A stretch of 64,000 nt of DNA from Gordionus sp. m RMFG-2023 (taxonomy: Eukaryota > Nematomorpha > Gordioida > Chordodea > Parachordodidae). Where the stretch lies: positions 31,730,508-31,794,507 of the forward strand of contig NC_088776.1 in assembly GCF_954871325.1 (NCBI RefSeq). Direction: 5' to 3'. This document shows, one piece after another, positions 12,101 to 23,535 of this stretch (position 1 is its first letter; each line of letters starts with the position of its first letter). The notes under the pieces are model-generated. The model was not told where the DNA came from, did no database searches, and saw nothing but the letters and a program-made list of their open reading frames with translations. The translations under genes were made by a program, and so were the position numbers.

Positions 12101-12659
12101 GAGGAAAAATGCTTAAATGAAGTGCTATTTCCGTATAGAAATTCAGAACACTCATCAACGGGGCGAATACCAGCAAAACTATTTATGGGAAGGAGACTAA
12201 ATAGATTATTGGACTGGGTTGAACTTCTATTATAATAAAAATTTCTGTAGTGGAACCAAACCAGTACAAAGGAATTCATAGATATTTTGGAGAAAACGAT
12301 TTAGTTTGGATAAAAAACCCAATTGAAAAGGATGGCATGAAGGGAAGATAATAAATCAACAAGCTAAATTCTCTTATAATGTAGAAGAAAAAGAAAAAAT
12401 ATTACGAAAACACGCCAACCCACTACGAACAAGGGAGGAACTAAACCCGAATCAATAATAATAGATCACTATGAAGTTAGGAGAAGATAAAATTTTTGAA
12501 AAACAATTAAACCAAGTCAAGAAAGAATTCAAAACCGATATCCAACTAGGGAACGAAAACAAACGAAAAGATTAATAGACCAACTTGCACTTGGTGGGAA
12601 ATAAGATATGTTATATTACATACATTTTAAAAGGTTAAAATATTCAACGTTATTTAAAT

Positions 12660-13057
12660 TAGAGATCTGCAAAATTAGGCCCCTCGGGCCTAATTTTATA
12701 TAAATAATCGGGTTTAGGCCGGGTCGGGCCTAATATTTTTAAAAAAAAATCGGGCCGGGTCGGGTCGGATCTTGGAATTTTTTTTAAATATATCTAAATT
12801 TTTCAATTTTATATTGAATTTTTTATGTAAAATAAAAATATTTTATTTTATTTATTGAAACTTAACGACATATAACATATGTCTTTTATTTTGAGTAATT
12901 ATAAAAATTAATTTCTATAGTTAAATAAATTCGGGCCGGGCCGAGTCGGTAAATTTTTTAAAAAAAATTTTGATTTCAGGCTGGGCCGGCAAAACCTTTT
13001 AAAAAAAAATCTCGGGCCGGGCCCGGCTTGAAAAATTAGGCCAGATGCAGATCACTT
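12660..13057. mobile_element. GGCC-rich hAT-type MITE, copy 1
   Basis: The 398-bp element starts TAGAGATCTGCA and ends TGCAGATCACTT. It is flanked by 8-bp duplications ATTTAAAT (12652-12659) and ATTTGAAT (13058-13065). Blocks of GGGCCGGGTCGGG-like sequence near both ends contrast sharply with the AT-rich centre. It splits the 3' LTR of Gypsy fossil 1. No coding capacity. Confidence 0.85.
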
Positions 13058-13104
13058 ATTTGAATAATATTTGTTATACAATAATATAGCGTATTTATAT
13101 TTAA

Positions 13105-13222
13105 TATTATATAAAAGGTCAGTTAAATTGTATAATTATAGGATAGTACATATAATATAAGAACTGAGAATAAAAAGTTACTATTGACCATAGATTTTTA
13201 GGTTTCTTCAAGTTATAAAAAT
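13105..13222 (+). repeat. 3' LTR of Gypsy fossil 1 (right part)
   Basis: This matches 7500-7624. The left part of the same LTR starts near 12608, just after the purine tract, and is separated by the MITE at 12660-13057. Confidence 0.7.
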
Positions 13223-13549
13223 ACTTATACAAATATCCCTTTTTATTATAACCGGCAATATCCAGGAATTTTTCACAGTCGAGGATAATATTTTTTTATA
13301 TTGAATTGATTTTTTTGAACACTAAAAATTTATTAGAACTAATCAAAAAAAATTATTAGAACCAATCATATTTGAAAATATGATAATTTCGAACACAAAT
13401 AAAAAAATGTTGGAAAATATAAAATATTAAGAACGAATATTATACGGTTAAGAAATATTAAAGCTATATAAGCCTGTATGTAAATCACAATAAAGTATAA
13501 AATTAAACATTTTATAATAATTTAAATAGTTAATCAAAATATCATTCAT

Positions 13550-13832
13550 AAATGAAATTTAATCTTCTGCGATTGTGCCAATTTTTTAATAATTTGTTCT
13601 GTGTTGGGAATTTGATCTCAATCAGTAAAACTAGTCTATTCAATCAATTTTAAGATGTCATACTTTTGATATAGTTTTTATTCTATATAATGAAGAAAAG
13701 GTCCTCTCATTTGTGCTTGTACTAATATCATTGCCAAAATATACAATAATTTTTATATTTGGAAAACTTATAAAATATATTTTAAAGTACAAAATGTTTC
13801 CACTGGATTATGTACAAAAATGAATCCTTCAT
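13550..13832 (-). pseudogene. hAT transposase C-terminal remnant
   Basis: The minus strand at about 13735-13680 reads ISTSTNERTFSSLYRIKT, the classic hAT dimerisation motif (S-x-x-ER-x-FS-x-L-x-x-IKT). The end of the domain, with LLKNWHNRRR-like residues, follows in another frame towards 13560. Stops and frameshifts are many. No TIRs were found, because the piece is cut on its upstream side by the LTR element at 13835. Confidence 0.6.
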
Positions 13833-14434
13833 ACTGTTGTAGCTGTTGAAAAAAAGAAGAAATAAATTTAATTTATTACATCAAATGTCAGTTATTTTCT
13901 GACAGGGGAATTAAGTTTTTCTGGTGGATAGTGGGAAAACGTGATCATCACATGTTTGGTTTTTAAGGATTCCTTTGTTAGCTATTTTGGAGTGAAGATA
14001 TTGGATTAATTGTAGAAGATGTCAGCTGGGAGGAACAAAGAATGAACCTGTGGGAATGAAGAACATGTGAAGCGGGATAATTATGATTTATAATATTTAT
14101 ATTTTTTTTAATGGATAGATAAATATAATTATGAATAATGAATAAATATGGATTGTTTTATGGATTCGTTTTATTGTTGCCGTCGACAGGATGTACTTAG
14201 GGATTAATGTGGTTTTAAAGGTAAAACAAAATTTTTGTTGATATATATTTTATCTAAATTTTTGGCAGCGCAGTAGTACTAACCGCGATACAGGGGGTCA
14301 GGAAAAGGTGAGATTAAGAGGTGAGTTTAAGGGTTTCTGTAATTTCATATTAAATATTTACTTAAAAAGGTTAAGATAGAAAGTGTGTAATGAGTATTAG
14401 GATTGAAATTTGATTCATTTTGGCCCATGTAAGA

Positions 14435-14905
14435 CAATAGTATTGGTGGTATTAGATGTCTTCATTTTGGCCATTTAAGACAATAATATTTGTGGTATTA
14501 TATGTCTAGATGTATATTTTACATCCAATTTTGACAAAAAGTTTTGTCTTATTACTTGGTACGTCTTAAGACTCATTGAATGGTCGTCATAGGAAGATAA
14601 AAGACCTCAGGATCAGCAGGACAGAAAGGATTGATAAATATTTAAATATTTGAAATTTAGGAAAATATATATGGAAATAGACTTTTGTAATATGTGTTTT
14701 ATATAATTATGCATTTTGGGTTTTTAAAGGGATGGACATGTGGGGGAGAATTTATTATTAATTAATGTTAATATATTGTATGTGTAATTTAGTTTCAATT
14801 AAGGTTGATATGTTATTAAGGGGATATTTATTATTAATTAATGTTAATATATTGTATGTGTAGTTTAGTTTCAATCAAGGTTGATATATTATTAAGTGAT
14901 CTATT
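14435..14905. repeat. Two internal tandem duplications in the LTR element
   Basis: A unit of about 47 bp with CATTTTGGCC and AAGACAATA occurs twice at about 14435-14505. A unit of about 68 bp with AATGTTAATATATTGTATG occurs twice at about 14756-14895. Both pairs are imperfect, as from replication slippage within the non-coding interior. Confidence 0.75.
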
Positions 14906-15589
14906 GAGGGTGAGTTATTGTTGTTGATTTTGAAGTAATTAACCATTTTTATGAAATAGGATGTAATGTAAATTATACATATGATATGTTTAATTATGAA
15001 TGATAATTTAAAGGAATTGAAGTATGATGAAGTCAGAATAATATCTATAATGTTAGATGTGGATAGTTATTTTGATTTAATGTCTGCATTTATTATATAT
15101 ATAAATTGGATAGGAATTTATATGATATATTAGATGATGTATAATATTTTTTTTTTCAAATTATGAAATCTTTATATTTAGTATATATATTTTTTTTTAA
15201 ATCATAAAATTTTATAAAAAGTTTTATTTGCAATTATTATATTATTTTTATGGTATGCAATGATGTGAAAGAAAATATTTTTACAGATAAGGTCAGCCCG
15301 CGTTGATGGGTATGCCTTGAGGTGAGAATATTGTTTAGTTTGCATACTGGAAAAAGTTTTTTTTGTGTAAATTTTTTTTTATAAATTTATGCTGCATATT
15401 ACATTTTTTTATCTTTGTAATAATTTTATAGCACATCACTATTTACTATTTATATTACATTGTCCATATTAATGTTCCATAGATTATAAATGCAGATACC
15501 CCAATGTACATGTCATTATTGGTAATATGTGTTTTCGCGATTATATATTGAAAGGTATCGGCGATATTATATTATAAATCATCATAAGG

Positions 15590-15690
15590 GGAGTCGATTC
15601 GATACAATTCAAAGTCGATACAATGCAAAGGGCGATTCGAGACAATTCAAATTCGATACAATTCAAAGGGCGATTCGATACAACATCACG
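15590..15690. repeat. GATTCGATACAATTCAAAG tandem repeats
   Basis: Five imperfect units built on GATACAATTCAAAG lie in tandem just upstream of the purine tract and right LTR. The function is unknown; it could be a packaging or spacer region of the non-autonomous element. Confidence 0.7.
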
Positions 15691-16329
15691 ACAGAGAGAG
15701 GGACGCTGGGCTTGTGAAGGGTGGGCGTGTTGTAGCTGTTGAAAAAAAGAAGAAATAAATTTAATTTATTACATCAAATGCCAGTTATTTTCTGACAGGG
15801 GAATTAAGTTTTCCTGGTGGATAGTGGGAAAACGTGATCATCACATGTTTGGTTTTTAAGGATTCCTTTGTTAGCTATTTTGGAGTGAAGATATTGGATT
15901 AATTGGAGAAGATGTCAGCTGGGAGGAACAAAGAATGGACCTGTGGGAATGAAGAACATGTGAAGCGGGATAATTATGATTTATAATATTTATATTTTTT
16001 TTAATGGATAGATAAATATAATTATGAATAAATGTGTTATGAATAAATATGGATCTAAATACATACCATTTAAATTTTGAAATTGGACTTCAGAAACATT
16101 GTAATCCTATGGATAAAGTATAGCTAAATATTTAATTTTTCAATATTAAGATTTGATATTGTAAAAAAAAAATAAACAACCCTTACCCTCAGCCCCGTCA
16201 ATGCTTAATCTGAAAATAAAAACCCCTTAACTATAAAATTTTCTTGAAATTCTTTATTTAACAATTTCACAAATTGATAATATATAAATTAACATTCATA
16301 TGAAAACAAGTAAACAATAATTATCCAAA

Positions 16330-16545
16330 TTACATTGTGAAATCTTTAAGATCAGTCTAAGTCATCCAATATATTCCGTGCATTATTTATCTCTTTGTCC
16401 TCTCACAATGGCATCACGTGATCTTCACATCCCAACTTTCCTCCCCAAGGAAAATTAATTATTCTCGTCAGAAAAAATGACTGACATTTAGTATATTATA
16501 TTAAATTTATTTCTTCTTTTTTCTAACTTCTACAACAGATATATC
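16330..16545 (-). repeat. Diverged inverted LTR fragment of the same family
   Basis: Read on the minus strand from 16545, this resembles the LTR of the 13835-16052 element (TGTTGTAGAAG start, AGAAGAAATAAATTTAAT, a TTTTTTCTGAC stretch) with much more divergence. It is probably an older solo LTR or LTR fragment of the same family, in opposite orientation. Confidence 0.55.
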
Positions 16546-16709
16546 CTCAGATCATAAGGGGTTATAAGATATAGTATTTGTAAATTCGATATAGCCATTT
16601 TAAATCACAATTGTTCATTGAATTGAGTCAAAATTAAATTCAAAAGTGGAATAAAATAAGATTATTTTATAGTAATCCTCAATAGAGTCCTCGTTAATAT
16701 TGGAACGAT

Positions 16710-16876
16710 TTGTTTGTCGGTTAAAGTCGGGGCTTGTGTATCTCAAAATCATATAATTTTGCTTTCACCTTAACAATCACATAAATCTCGAGAAATTCAT
16801 GGTCGATAATATCTCTTGGTTTTCTAAGTTGTAATATAATAATATTCTCTAATCTCATAACTTCAACCAAATCCAT
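16710..16876 (-). CDS. Candidate host exon, function unknown
   Basis: The minus strand from an ATG at 16876 is open for 51 codons, beginning MDLVEVMRLENIIILQLRK. In a shifted frame, a second open piece (about 16735-16640) reads NRQTNRSNINEDSIEDYY. A micro-intron of the size seen in LAMTOR3 could connect such pieces, but I could not find a donor-acceptor pair in the right phase. The composition is more protein-like than the surrounding AT runs. No family is recognised and chance cannot be ruled out. Confidence 0.3.
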
Positions 16877-16937
16877 TTTTTTAAAAAAAAAATTGCAATA
16901 AATTGTTGTGTAATCAATAATTTATTAATACATTCCA

Positions 16938-17050
16938 ATGAAAAAAGGCAGTCATATTAGATCTAATAATGTATCAGCTTCAGATGAAATATCTGTTTCG
17001 GATGAATCTGATATTTCTAAAAGAGCATACAAAATAGGCTCTTCGAGATA
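16938..17050 (+). CDS. Candidate host exon, Ser/Asp-rich, divergent neighbour
   Basis: The plus strand is open from an ATG at 16938 for 37 codons, starting MKKGSHIRSNNVSASDE and continuing with a Ser/Asp/Glu-rich stretch. It starts 61 bp from the opposing ATG at 16876, giving a head-to-head arrangement that could share a promoter. A stop occurs in a poly-A run at 17048, so this may be a first exon or a decayed frame. Function unknown. Confidence 0.25.
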
Positions 17051-17469
17051 AAAAAAAAAGCTAAAACAGTTTGATGTTGAAGGCTACATTTTATCGTGCA
17101 GACTCTTTTGCAGTTTCTTTTTTCATATAAGAAGTCTTAGAAATAAATATGTTCAGCAAATTCTGTCTATTTGGATATCTAAATATTTTATACACTCTAG
17201 AAATTTTCTAATCATAGTTATTAATAGATTAATTAAATAGAATTTTTTTTGGTTAATAAAATATTTTCTTATATGCATGAATGTTTAAGGTTTAAAAAAT
17301 ATATGAAAATAAACTTAAAATTTTCGTGAGATAAAATATTAATACAAGAAATAAATATTTAAATTAATTTTAACTTTTTTTGTTAATATTTAGAATAGAT
17401 TCCTATTTGAAATCGGATATTTAGCAATTTACGATTCATGAAGCCCTTTTTTTTCTAATTCCTATCCGA

Positions 17470-17512
17470 CCCCCCCCCCCCCCCCCCCCCCCACCCTCCG
17501 CTGGCTACGAAC
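17470..17512. repeat. Poly-C tract beside a hAT-like terminus
   Basis: An uninterrupted run of 23 C (17470-17492) is followed by CCGCTGGCTACGAACC, which in reverse complement resembles the G-run-bearing hAT ends found elsewhere in this window. No partner end was found, so it is probably a truncated non-autonomous element. Confidence 0.55.
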
Positions 17513-17659
17513 CTATATTATAAGTTATCAAATATATTTTATGAAATTAACATATCAAATATATTAAAATTATAAATAAAAGAAATTCATTTAATATCGG
17601 TTTTTATATTGAACATTGTGTCAATGAGTCAATCTAATAAATAGAAAATAATTCAAAAA

Positions 17660-17990
17660 TGTTAATATCTAAATATTAATTAAAACTTACATGTTACTAC
17701 TACAACAGGAACCTCATTAGACTTCAAAAACCCCTGTCGCATAATTTTATAGGCGGCATCCGCATAAAGTTTAGTAAAAGACTGACTTGATTGAGGAATC
17801 TTTTTGTAAAAATCGAAATTCAGCTTTATCATTTCAATTTTTTAATAAAGACAGTATCTTCAAAAATTGTGAATTTTTCAGTAAGCTATTATTCGAATTC
17901 CCCTAAACTTATAATATTTTTTGTTTTTAATTTCATTAAAAAATTTAATTTTATTAAAGGTAATCTTAAATATTTTTTGTAAATTTTCCA
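17660..17990 (-). CDS. Candidate exons of an unknown host gene
   Basis: Three minus-strand open pieces follow one another in different frames: 17988-17875 (MENLQKIFKITFNKIKFF), about 17880-17825 (KFTIFEDTVFIKKLK) and 17836-17690 (MIKLNFDFYKKIPQSSQ, then LYADAAYKIMRQGFLKSNE). The last ends at a good GTAAGT donor (about 17693-17688). Frame changes over 30-60 bp would suit micro-introns like those of LAMTOR3. I do not recognise the protein. Decayed coding sequence is equally possible. Confidence 0.3.
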
Positions 17991-18194
17991 TAATCGATTT
18001 AGGTTTGAGACTTATTTTAAATAAAGTTTCTATCTCTAATTTTTAATGTTGATAAAGTCAAAATCATTAAATATTATATATTATATGCATAGATATAAAA
18101 TAGTTAATATCTTTTAAAATTTATTCATTTTTATGTGGTTAATTGAAATTTCGCCATTATTTTTAAGTTTTTATCAAGGGTTTTATATTTTGAT

Positions 18195-19162
18195 TAAGGA
18201 CGGTCCCGGAACGTTCTTAAAATTATATATAAACTTCTTATTTATTTTTATAATAAAAAATAATTTTTAATCCATCTAACAGGTCCATGTATTAAGTTCT
18301 CCTTATTTTCTAAATCCTTACAAATGGCACACGATGAAATTTTTTTCTCCGGTGAAGATTGAAAAACTACAGAAAATAATGGCCTCATTAGAGTCAAGGA
18401 AGCAATCTTAATGTTCCAAAGTGCATTTTTCTAGGTGACTTTATAGGTCAATGGACCCAATGTAATAAAATAAGGCTTCAAAAAATTAATTCCCTGTTAC
18501 CACAAGATTGATTTCAGTTCTCAACAAATGGGAAAAAATGCCGATGAATTAATTACTTTGTTCTGCCTTATATCTTGATCCTAGGTTTAAATCTCTTTTG
18601 AACGAAGATAAAATTAATATACCTATAAATCATTTATTGGCGACATGGGAAAATATAAAATATTTTAAGGATAAAGATTTAAATATAATAAAATTCGGAT
18701 AAATCTTCTGAAGAAGGACAAGAATATGATGAATTAGTAATGTTTCTAAGGTCCAAGGATAAAAATATAAAGCATAGCAAAACTTACAAAAAGGATGATA
18801 TTCTATCAACTATAAAAAAATTTCTAGCGGATCGTCTAGATTAAACAAAAAATTTGCTAGAATACTGGGAATCCAATACAATAAAAAATTAGCAACTCCA
18901 TATAGCCAGGTAAGTGTTGAACCTTGTTTGCGACACTTAAATTATACTAATACTACAAAGAACCAATATAAATGATAATATTTTAGAAAATATATGCTTC
19001 GATATAATAATGGATTCATTTAATGATTAAATAAAGACTAATTAAAATGTGTAGATCTAAAAAATATATTTAGATATTTTTCTAGGAACGTTCCGAAAAC
19101 TGGAACGGAACTGGAGCGGAATATTCTTTGTGACCGAAAAATGCCCTTGTTCCGGGTCCCTG
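18195..19162 (+). mobile_element. Internally deleted hAT (BED-finger type)
   Basis: The inverted ends are TAAGGACGGTCCCGGAAC at 18195 and GTTCCGGGTCCCTG ending at 19162. They are flanked by 8-bp duplications ATTTTGAT (18187-18194) and ATTTTAAT (19163-19170). The plus-strand interior keeps pieces of an Ac-like transposase. LCSALYLDPRFKSLLNED (about 18560-18610) is the diagnostic catalytic-domain block, and LLEYWES with LSVEPC (about 18850-18940) is the start of the dimerisation region. The N-terminal BED finger and the C-terminus are absent and many stops are present. At 968 bp it is well under half of a full element. Confidence 0.8.
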
Positions 19163-19639
19163 ATTTTAATGGTTGAACAAAATTTAAAGTAAAATAAATT
19201 TATATATTTTATAAATAATTAAATTTTATATAATATATAAAAGTCTATATATAGTTATAATTAGTAAGAATTTTTTTTTTAATAGATAAGAATATATTTT
19301 TAAACATGGCTAATAAATAGTGTTTAAAAATATATGGTATTTATTTATACTAAATTAAATAGCATATTAAATTTATAAATATTTACAGAACTACTAATTT
19401 TACATCACCAGGTATTTTAATTTTATTCTTAATAATATTATGAGATGATACTGAGTTATATAAATTCTAAATTTATCATAAATCTATAAAGAAAATAAAT
19501 TCTTACTGCACATTTTTCTCCTTTACGCTAAATTACATCTAAAGTAAATTTTTTTGCCCTTTTATGTATCATTTGCATATGAATGTTTCCATGAATTACT
19601 ATTTAATTATTGTTGGACTTCATCAGCATTTTTAAATAT
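19163..19639. other. AT-rich stretch, no gene seen
   Basis: A/T-run sequence between the deleted hAT and the first recognisable part of Gypsy fossil 2. It may hold the eroded 5' part of that element, but I see no domain here. Confidence 0.5.
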
Positions 19640-20449
19640 TTTTTCTTTAGGTATCAGTATCATATATATGTTTTACTTTTCCATCCTTACTATTAACATG
19701 TTCTTCATAGTAAAGCGCTCCGATAATATTTCAACGCTTTATGCAAAACCTATTAAAGGGAATTCCTATGGTTAATGTATTTTTAGACGACGTAATAATT
19801 GCAGGAGAGAATAATCTTGATCATGTAGTTAATTTAGAAGAAGTATAAGAAGATTGATAAGGCTGGACTGATATCGACGACCGATGAAAATAAAATTGGA
19901 GAAAAGTCAGTTAATTTGGGTCAATCGGAATTCACTTTACAAAAGATAAGATTATTGCCATAAAAAATTGTACGTTAGTTTCTTGAAATGGTTTATCATG
20001 AGTCGTATATACATAATTCACATTCTATTTGTGTGCCCTTGCATCGACTAACGAGTAAAAATGAATATTTAATAAAGTTAAAAATATATTATCAAAAGAG
20101 AATATAATAATTCCTTATTCAGCCAATATTCCTGTAGTGATTTCTTATGACGTTTCTGAAGATGGTCTAGGAGCTGTTATTGCACACCGATTTATTACTG
20201 GCCAGGAGAAACCGATTGCTTACGCATCGAAGTCACTTTCGGTGGCTGAAAAGAATTACACCACCATTGATCGGGAGGCTTCGGCAATCATGTTTTCTAT
20301 CTAATCAATATATTTATGGAAGAGATTTATTTTGGTTACGGATCATAAACCCTTGAAATATATCTTAGATGATAAAAGAGGCCTAAATAAAATAACAAAT
20401 AACCGTTTAATACGGTGGGCGATAGAGCTATTAAATTACGACTATAAGG

Positions 20450-22424
20450 CAGGCGCGTACGCAGCGGGAGAGGGCAGGGGAGGGCACATCCCACCCAAGC
20501 CAAAAAATGCAGATGCCGGATATATTTTTCAAAAATATTATTGTTTATATTAATTTATATTTGAATATTTATTCCTATCTCATATTAAATATTTAATTAC
20601 ATTTATTTATCATATTCATCTACTAAGTTATTTTATCAATTAATTCGATTTTAAGTTTTCAGGCGTGATATTTACTTATTATTTTCAAATTTTTAGTGGC
20701 GTAATATTTATCTACCATTTTCAAATTTCTAGTCAAATAATAATTATTTCTGAAACTCTGTCCAACAGGGAGAAAGAAATACAAGCTTGTCCAACAAGAT
20801 AGAGTCTTCCCCATCAAGCAGTAACAGCTTTTATGGAATTAGAAGAGCCGATTATTTGCTATTAATGAAATATCACAATGGCCTGAAAGAAATATTTTCT
20901 CAAAAGCAAGAAAATTATTGGATTCACTGCTTATTCCAAATTTTTTTTCTCATTAGAATATATTATTTAATTATACAACTATAAATAATATTTTTCAAAA
21001 ACATGACATTGACTTGATTAAGAGATGAGAATAGCGGAGAGCATTTTATTAGAACTCAAGGAAATTAGGGCTAATGTTGATGAAGAATTTCATATTTTAT
21101 ATGTTATTGTTGAGTCAAAAGCAGAGCTATACCTGTTTTATATTTGTCTCCCTCGACTTGCAGCAAGGTAAGCTCATCGTTAAAACATTAATATAGGATC
21201 AGTAGAAGAGTATTATAAAACAAATGTCTCCTCTCTTAGATATATTTATAATTCAAATAAATGAATGGTTTTTAATTCATCATGCAGCACTTACCAATCT
21301 GCAGATATTACTTCCACAAAAGCCTTACCAACTTTTTTCAGATGGTGATAGAAAAAAAAATATTTGTTAGATTTTTATCATGAAGATGTTAAAGTATCTT
21401 ATGATGCCTTATTAGCTGAATAACTATGTTTATAAAATAAATTATGGTTGAGTCCCAAAAAATGCTATGGATGCTTTTGCATTTCAAACACATGTAAATT
21501 ATATTCCCAATGTATTAAAAGGGTTTATATATATTAGCAACTATTCCCATTAGTAAACTATTAGAGATCATTCTCTTTTTTAAGAAGAATAACAGAGCCC
21601 TGCAGATTTTTTTTTTTTACGGCCAGGTTCGGGTTTTCTAAAAAAAATTTCAGGCCCGCCCGGCTTTTTTTTTAAATAAAATTTTCAGGCCTGGCCCGAA
21701 TTTTTAAAAAATAAATTATATTTCTTTTCGATTTTTATAGTTAATAATAACGATTTCAAATATAAGCTGTTTTAAAAAATACAACCCTGCCCGGATATTT
21801 TTTAGAAAAATTTTCAGGCCCCGCCCGGGTATTTTTTTAAAAAAAATTTCGGGCCCTGCCCGGGTATATTTAAAAAATTAAAATACTGTCCGACCCGGGG
21901 ACCGGGCTTTCAGGTCTTTGAAAAACATACCAAGAAGTACAACCTCTGAAAGTAGATTGAAAGGTTTGGATCTTTTGAATATTCATAGGCACAAGGATGA
22001 GATAATTGAAAAATTAGCTCAATCCCAACTAAGATTAGATTTTACATGAAAATATATAACATACAAAATCCAATTATCCCTAAGAAACTTTTTGTGTATT
22101 AATTTATATTTCCAACATTTAAATATTTTATGTATAAAAATTTTAAAGGCTCAAAAAATTTAAATTTCTATTTTGGGTCATTTAAGTGTCATATAGTTGT
22201 TATATTCACTTTATATTTTATAATTCACATTTAATTAACAGTTTTTCTATACCGCCAGTTATATCCGTTTAATATTTTTTAATTCACATTAATTTAAAAT
22301 TGTGTATTAGAAATAGTTATTAGTTCTATTAATTTATGCTTGACATTTTTAAAAAACAATAATATTTCTTTAAAAATTTTATTATCCTACCCTCTACCAG
22401 ACCAAATTCCTGCGTACGCGCCTC
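20450..22424 (+). mobile_element. hAT element inserted in Gypsy RNase H
   Basis: The TIRs are CAGGCGCGTACGCAG (20450) and CTGCGTACGCGCCTC (ending 22424), with 8-bp duplications CTATAAGG (20442-20449) and CTATAAGA (22425-22432). G-rich stretches follow the left end, as in sister elements here. From about 21020 the plus strand carries a decayed transposase (MRIAESILLELKEIRA). Around 21480-21590 come AFQTHVNYIPN and an ERSFSFLRRI-like dimerisation motif. The coding end (SRLKGLDLLNIHRHKDE) resumes at about 21960, after a nested MITE. Stops and frameshifts are many. The insertion split the RNase H region of Gypsy fossil 2, giving a clear relative age. Confidence 0.85.
21593..21920. mobile_element. 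GGCC-rich MITE, second subfamily
   Basis: This 328-bp element runs from CAGAGCCCTGCAG to CAGGTCTTTG and is packed with GGCCCGCCCGG-type blocks separated by A/T runs. It cuts the conserved RRIKTY codons of the surrounding hAT transposase, so it is the innermost of four nested layers. The flanking 8-mers AAGAATAA and AAAAACAT match only partly. Related to the copy at 49179. Confidence 0.75.
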
Positions 22425-22603
22425 CTATAAGATAATTCATCAACCTGGTAATCAATACAAATGTGCCAACACTCTGTCCCGTTTGGGGATAGTGAAAGCA
22501 AAACCAATGAGGTTACAAAAAAATTCGAAGATGAAATCAGATAATTAAAAATTAATTTAATAGAAAATTCATCTTTCACCCTCAGTAAAGTCAATAGTAA
22601 AAC

Positions 22604-23170
22604 GGGTATCGCGTCATTACAGAGAAACCATTACAGAAAAAACATTTACAGAGAAACTTTTACAGAGAAAACAATTAAAGAGAATGTCGTTTAAAGAGAA
22701 TTTTTTTATAGAGAATTATTTAATAGAGAATGTATTTTACAGAGAAACTTTTACAGAGAAAACAATTAAAGAGAATGTCGTTTAAAAAGAATTTTTTTAT
22801 AGAGAATGTATTTTACAGAGAAAACAATTAAAGAGAATGTCGTTTAAAGAGAATTATTTTATAGAGAAAACTATTATAGAGAAAACTATTATAGAGAATT
22901 TTTTATAAAGAATATAATTATTTTATAAAAAATTTTTGTAATTATTACAAGGAAAAAAATTTACAGTATTTGAAATAATATTAAATATTATAATTACCTT
23001 ATATAATGTTGTTAAAAGTTACTTTGGAAATGTAACTGTAATTAGTTAAGTTAGTAGCTAAATTTGGAGAAATATAACTAGTTACAGTTACTAGTTTCTT
23101 TTTTTAAATATAACTAGTCACTACTATTTTTCATAAATAACTAACGAAATTTTTATAGAGAAAACTATTA
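22604..23170 (+). repeat. Left MULE terminal array
   Basis: About 20 variants of a 12-20 bp unit ending GAGAA(A/T) lie in tandem, inverted relative to the array at 25270-25650. Inside, 23007-23146 has a different motif (TAACTAGTTACAG-like) and may be a small separate insertion. Such arrays in MULE ends probably bind transposase; that is family inference. Confidence 0.75.
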
Positions 23171-23535
23171 GAATTTCTCATATGATATTATAAAATTTGG
23201 TTAAAAAATTTATAACGCTCTCAAAAATAATTATTGAGCTTTTTGTGTAATTTATCCGTGATTTAATATAATAAACCTTAGATAATCTTAAAATGATGAT
23301 AAATAAGAAATAAATGTTATATAGAGCGCTTTCTTATATTTTGTGAATGCCAAATTAGAGAATAGAATACCATTTGTATATGAAGTTATTATAAGATAAA
23401 CCTAGATAAAATACCAAATAAGAGGTTAGCAATGTTCATTTCGAAATATCAAATAAATTTTTATTCATAATAAATCCAAATAAACATAGTATAAATAATA
23501 TACCAATATAAAAAAAATACAATTATATTATTAAA

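Larger units (their letters stand above)
7410..13222 (+). mobile_element. Ty3/Gypsy LTR retrotransposon fossil 1
   Basis: Flanking direct repeats at about 7500-7624 and 13105-13222 are the two LTRs; each probably began about 215 bp from its end. A TTGGCG primer-binding-like site follows the left LTR and a purine tract precedes the right one (about 12590-12607). Parts in order: gag (about 9200-9960) ending in paired CCHC zinc knuckles (about 9795-9895), aspartic protease with DTGSA (about 10015), reverse transcriptase with RLPFGMATAP (about 10600-10870), RNase H (about 11270-11440), then integrase (about 11756-12000) and its tail to about 12600. This order identifies Ty3/Gypsy. It is broken, with roughly ten or more breaks, and the LTRs have clearly diverged, so it is old. 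A piggyBac sits between LTR and gag and a hAT MITE sits in the 3' LTR. Confidence 0.85.
13835..16052 (+). mobile_element. Short non-autonomous LTR element (TRIM/LARD type)
   Basis: Direct repeats 13835-14160 and 15728-16052 are near-identical; I count about four differences in roughly 310 aligned bases. Each starts TGTTGTAGCTG. The left LTR probably runs to about 14266, where a TTGGCAGCGCAG primer-binding-like site follows. A purine-rich tract (GTGAAGGGTGGGCG) precedes the right LTR, which lacks its outer part. The interior of about 1.45 kb has no recognisable gag or pol, so it must have been moved by another element's proteins. The LTR similarity makes it one of the youngest insertions here. 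Confidence 0.75.

Noticed and set aside
13838-16052. Segmental duplication of a host region
   Set aside because: A purine tract before the right copy, a primer-binding-like site after the left copy and TG starts fit LTRs better.
17470-17492. Poly-C run as an assembly gap or artefact
   Set aside because: Similar C or G runs occur at the ends of several well-bounded hATs here, so it is more likely genuine transposon sequence.
22604-23170. Short-unit array that looks CRISPR-like
   Set aside because: The units are contiguous variants with no unique spacers, and an inverted partner array flanks a MULE transposase.
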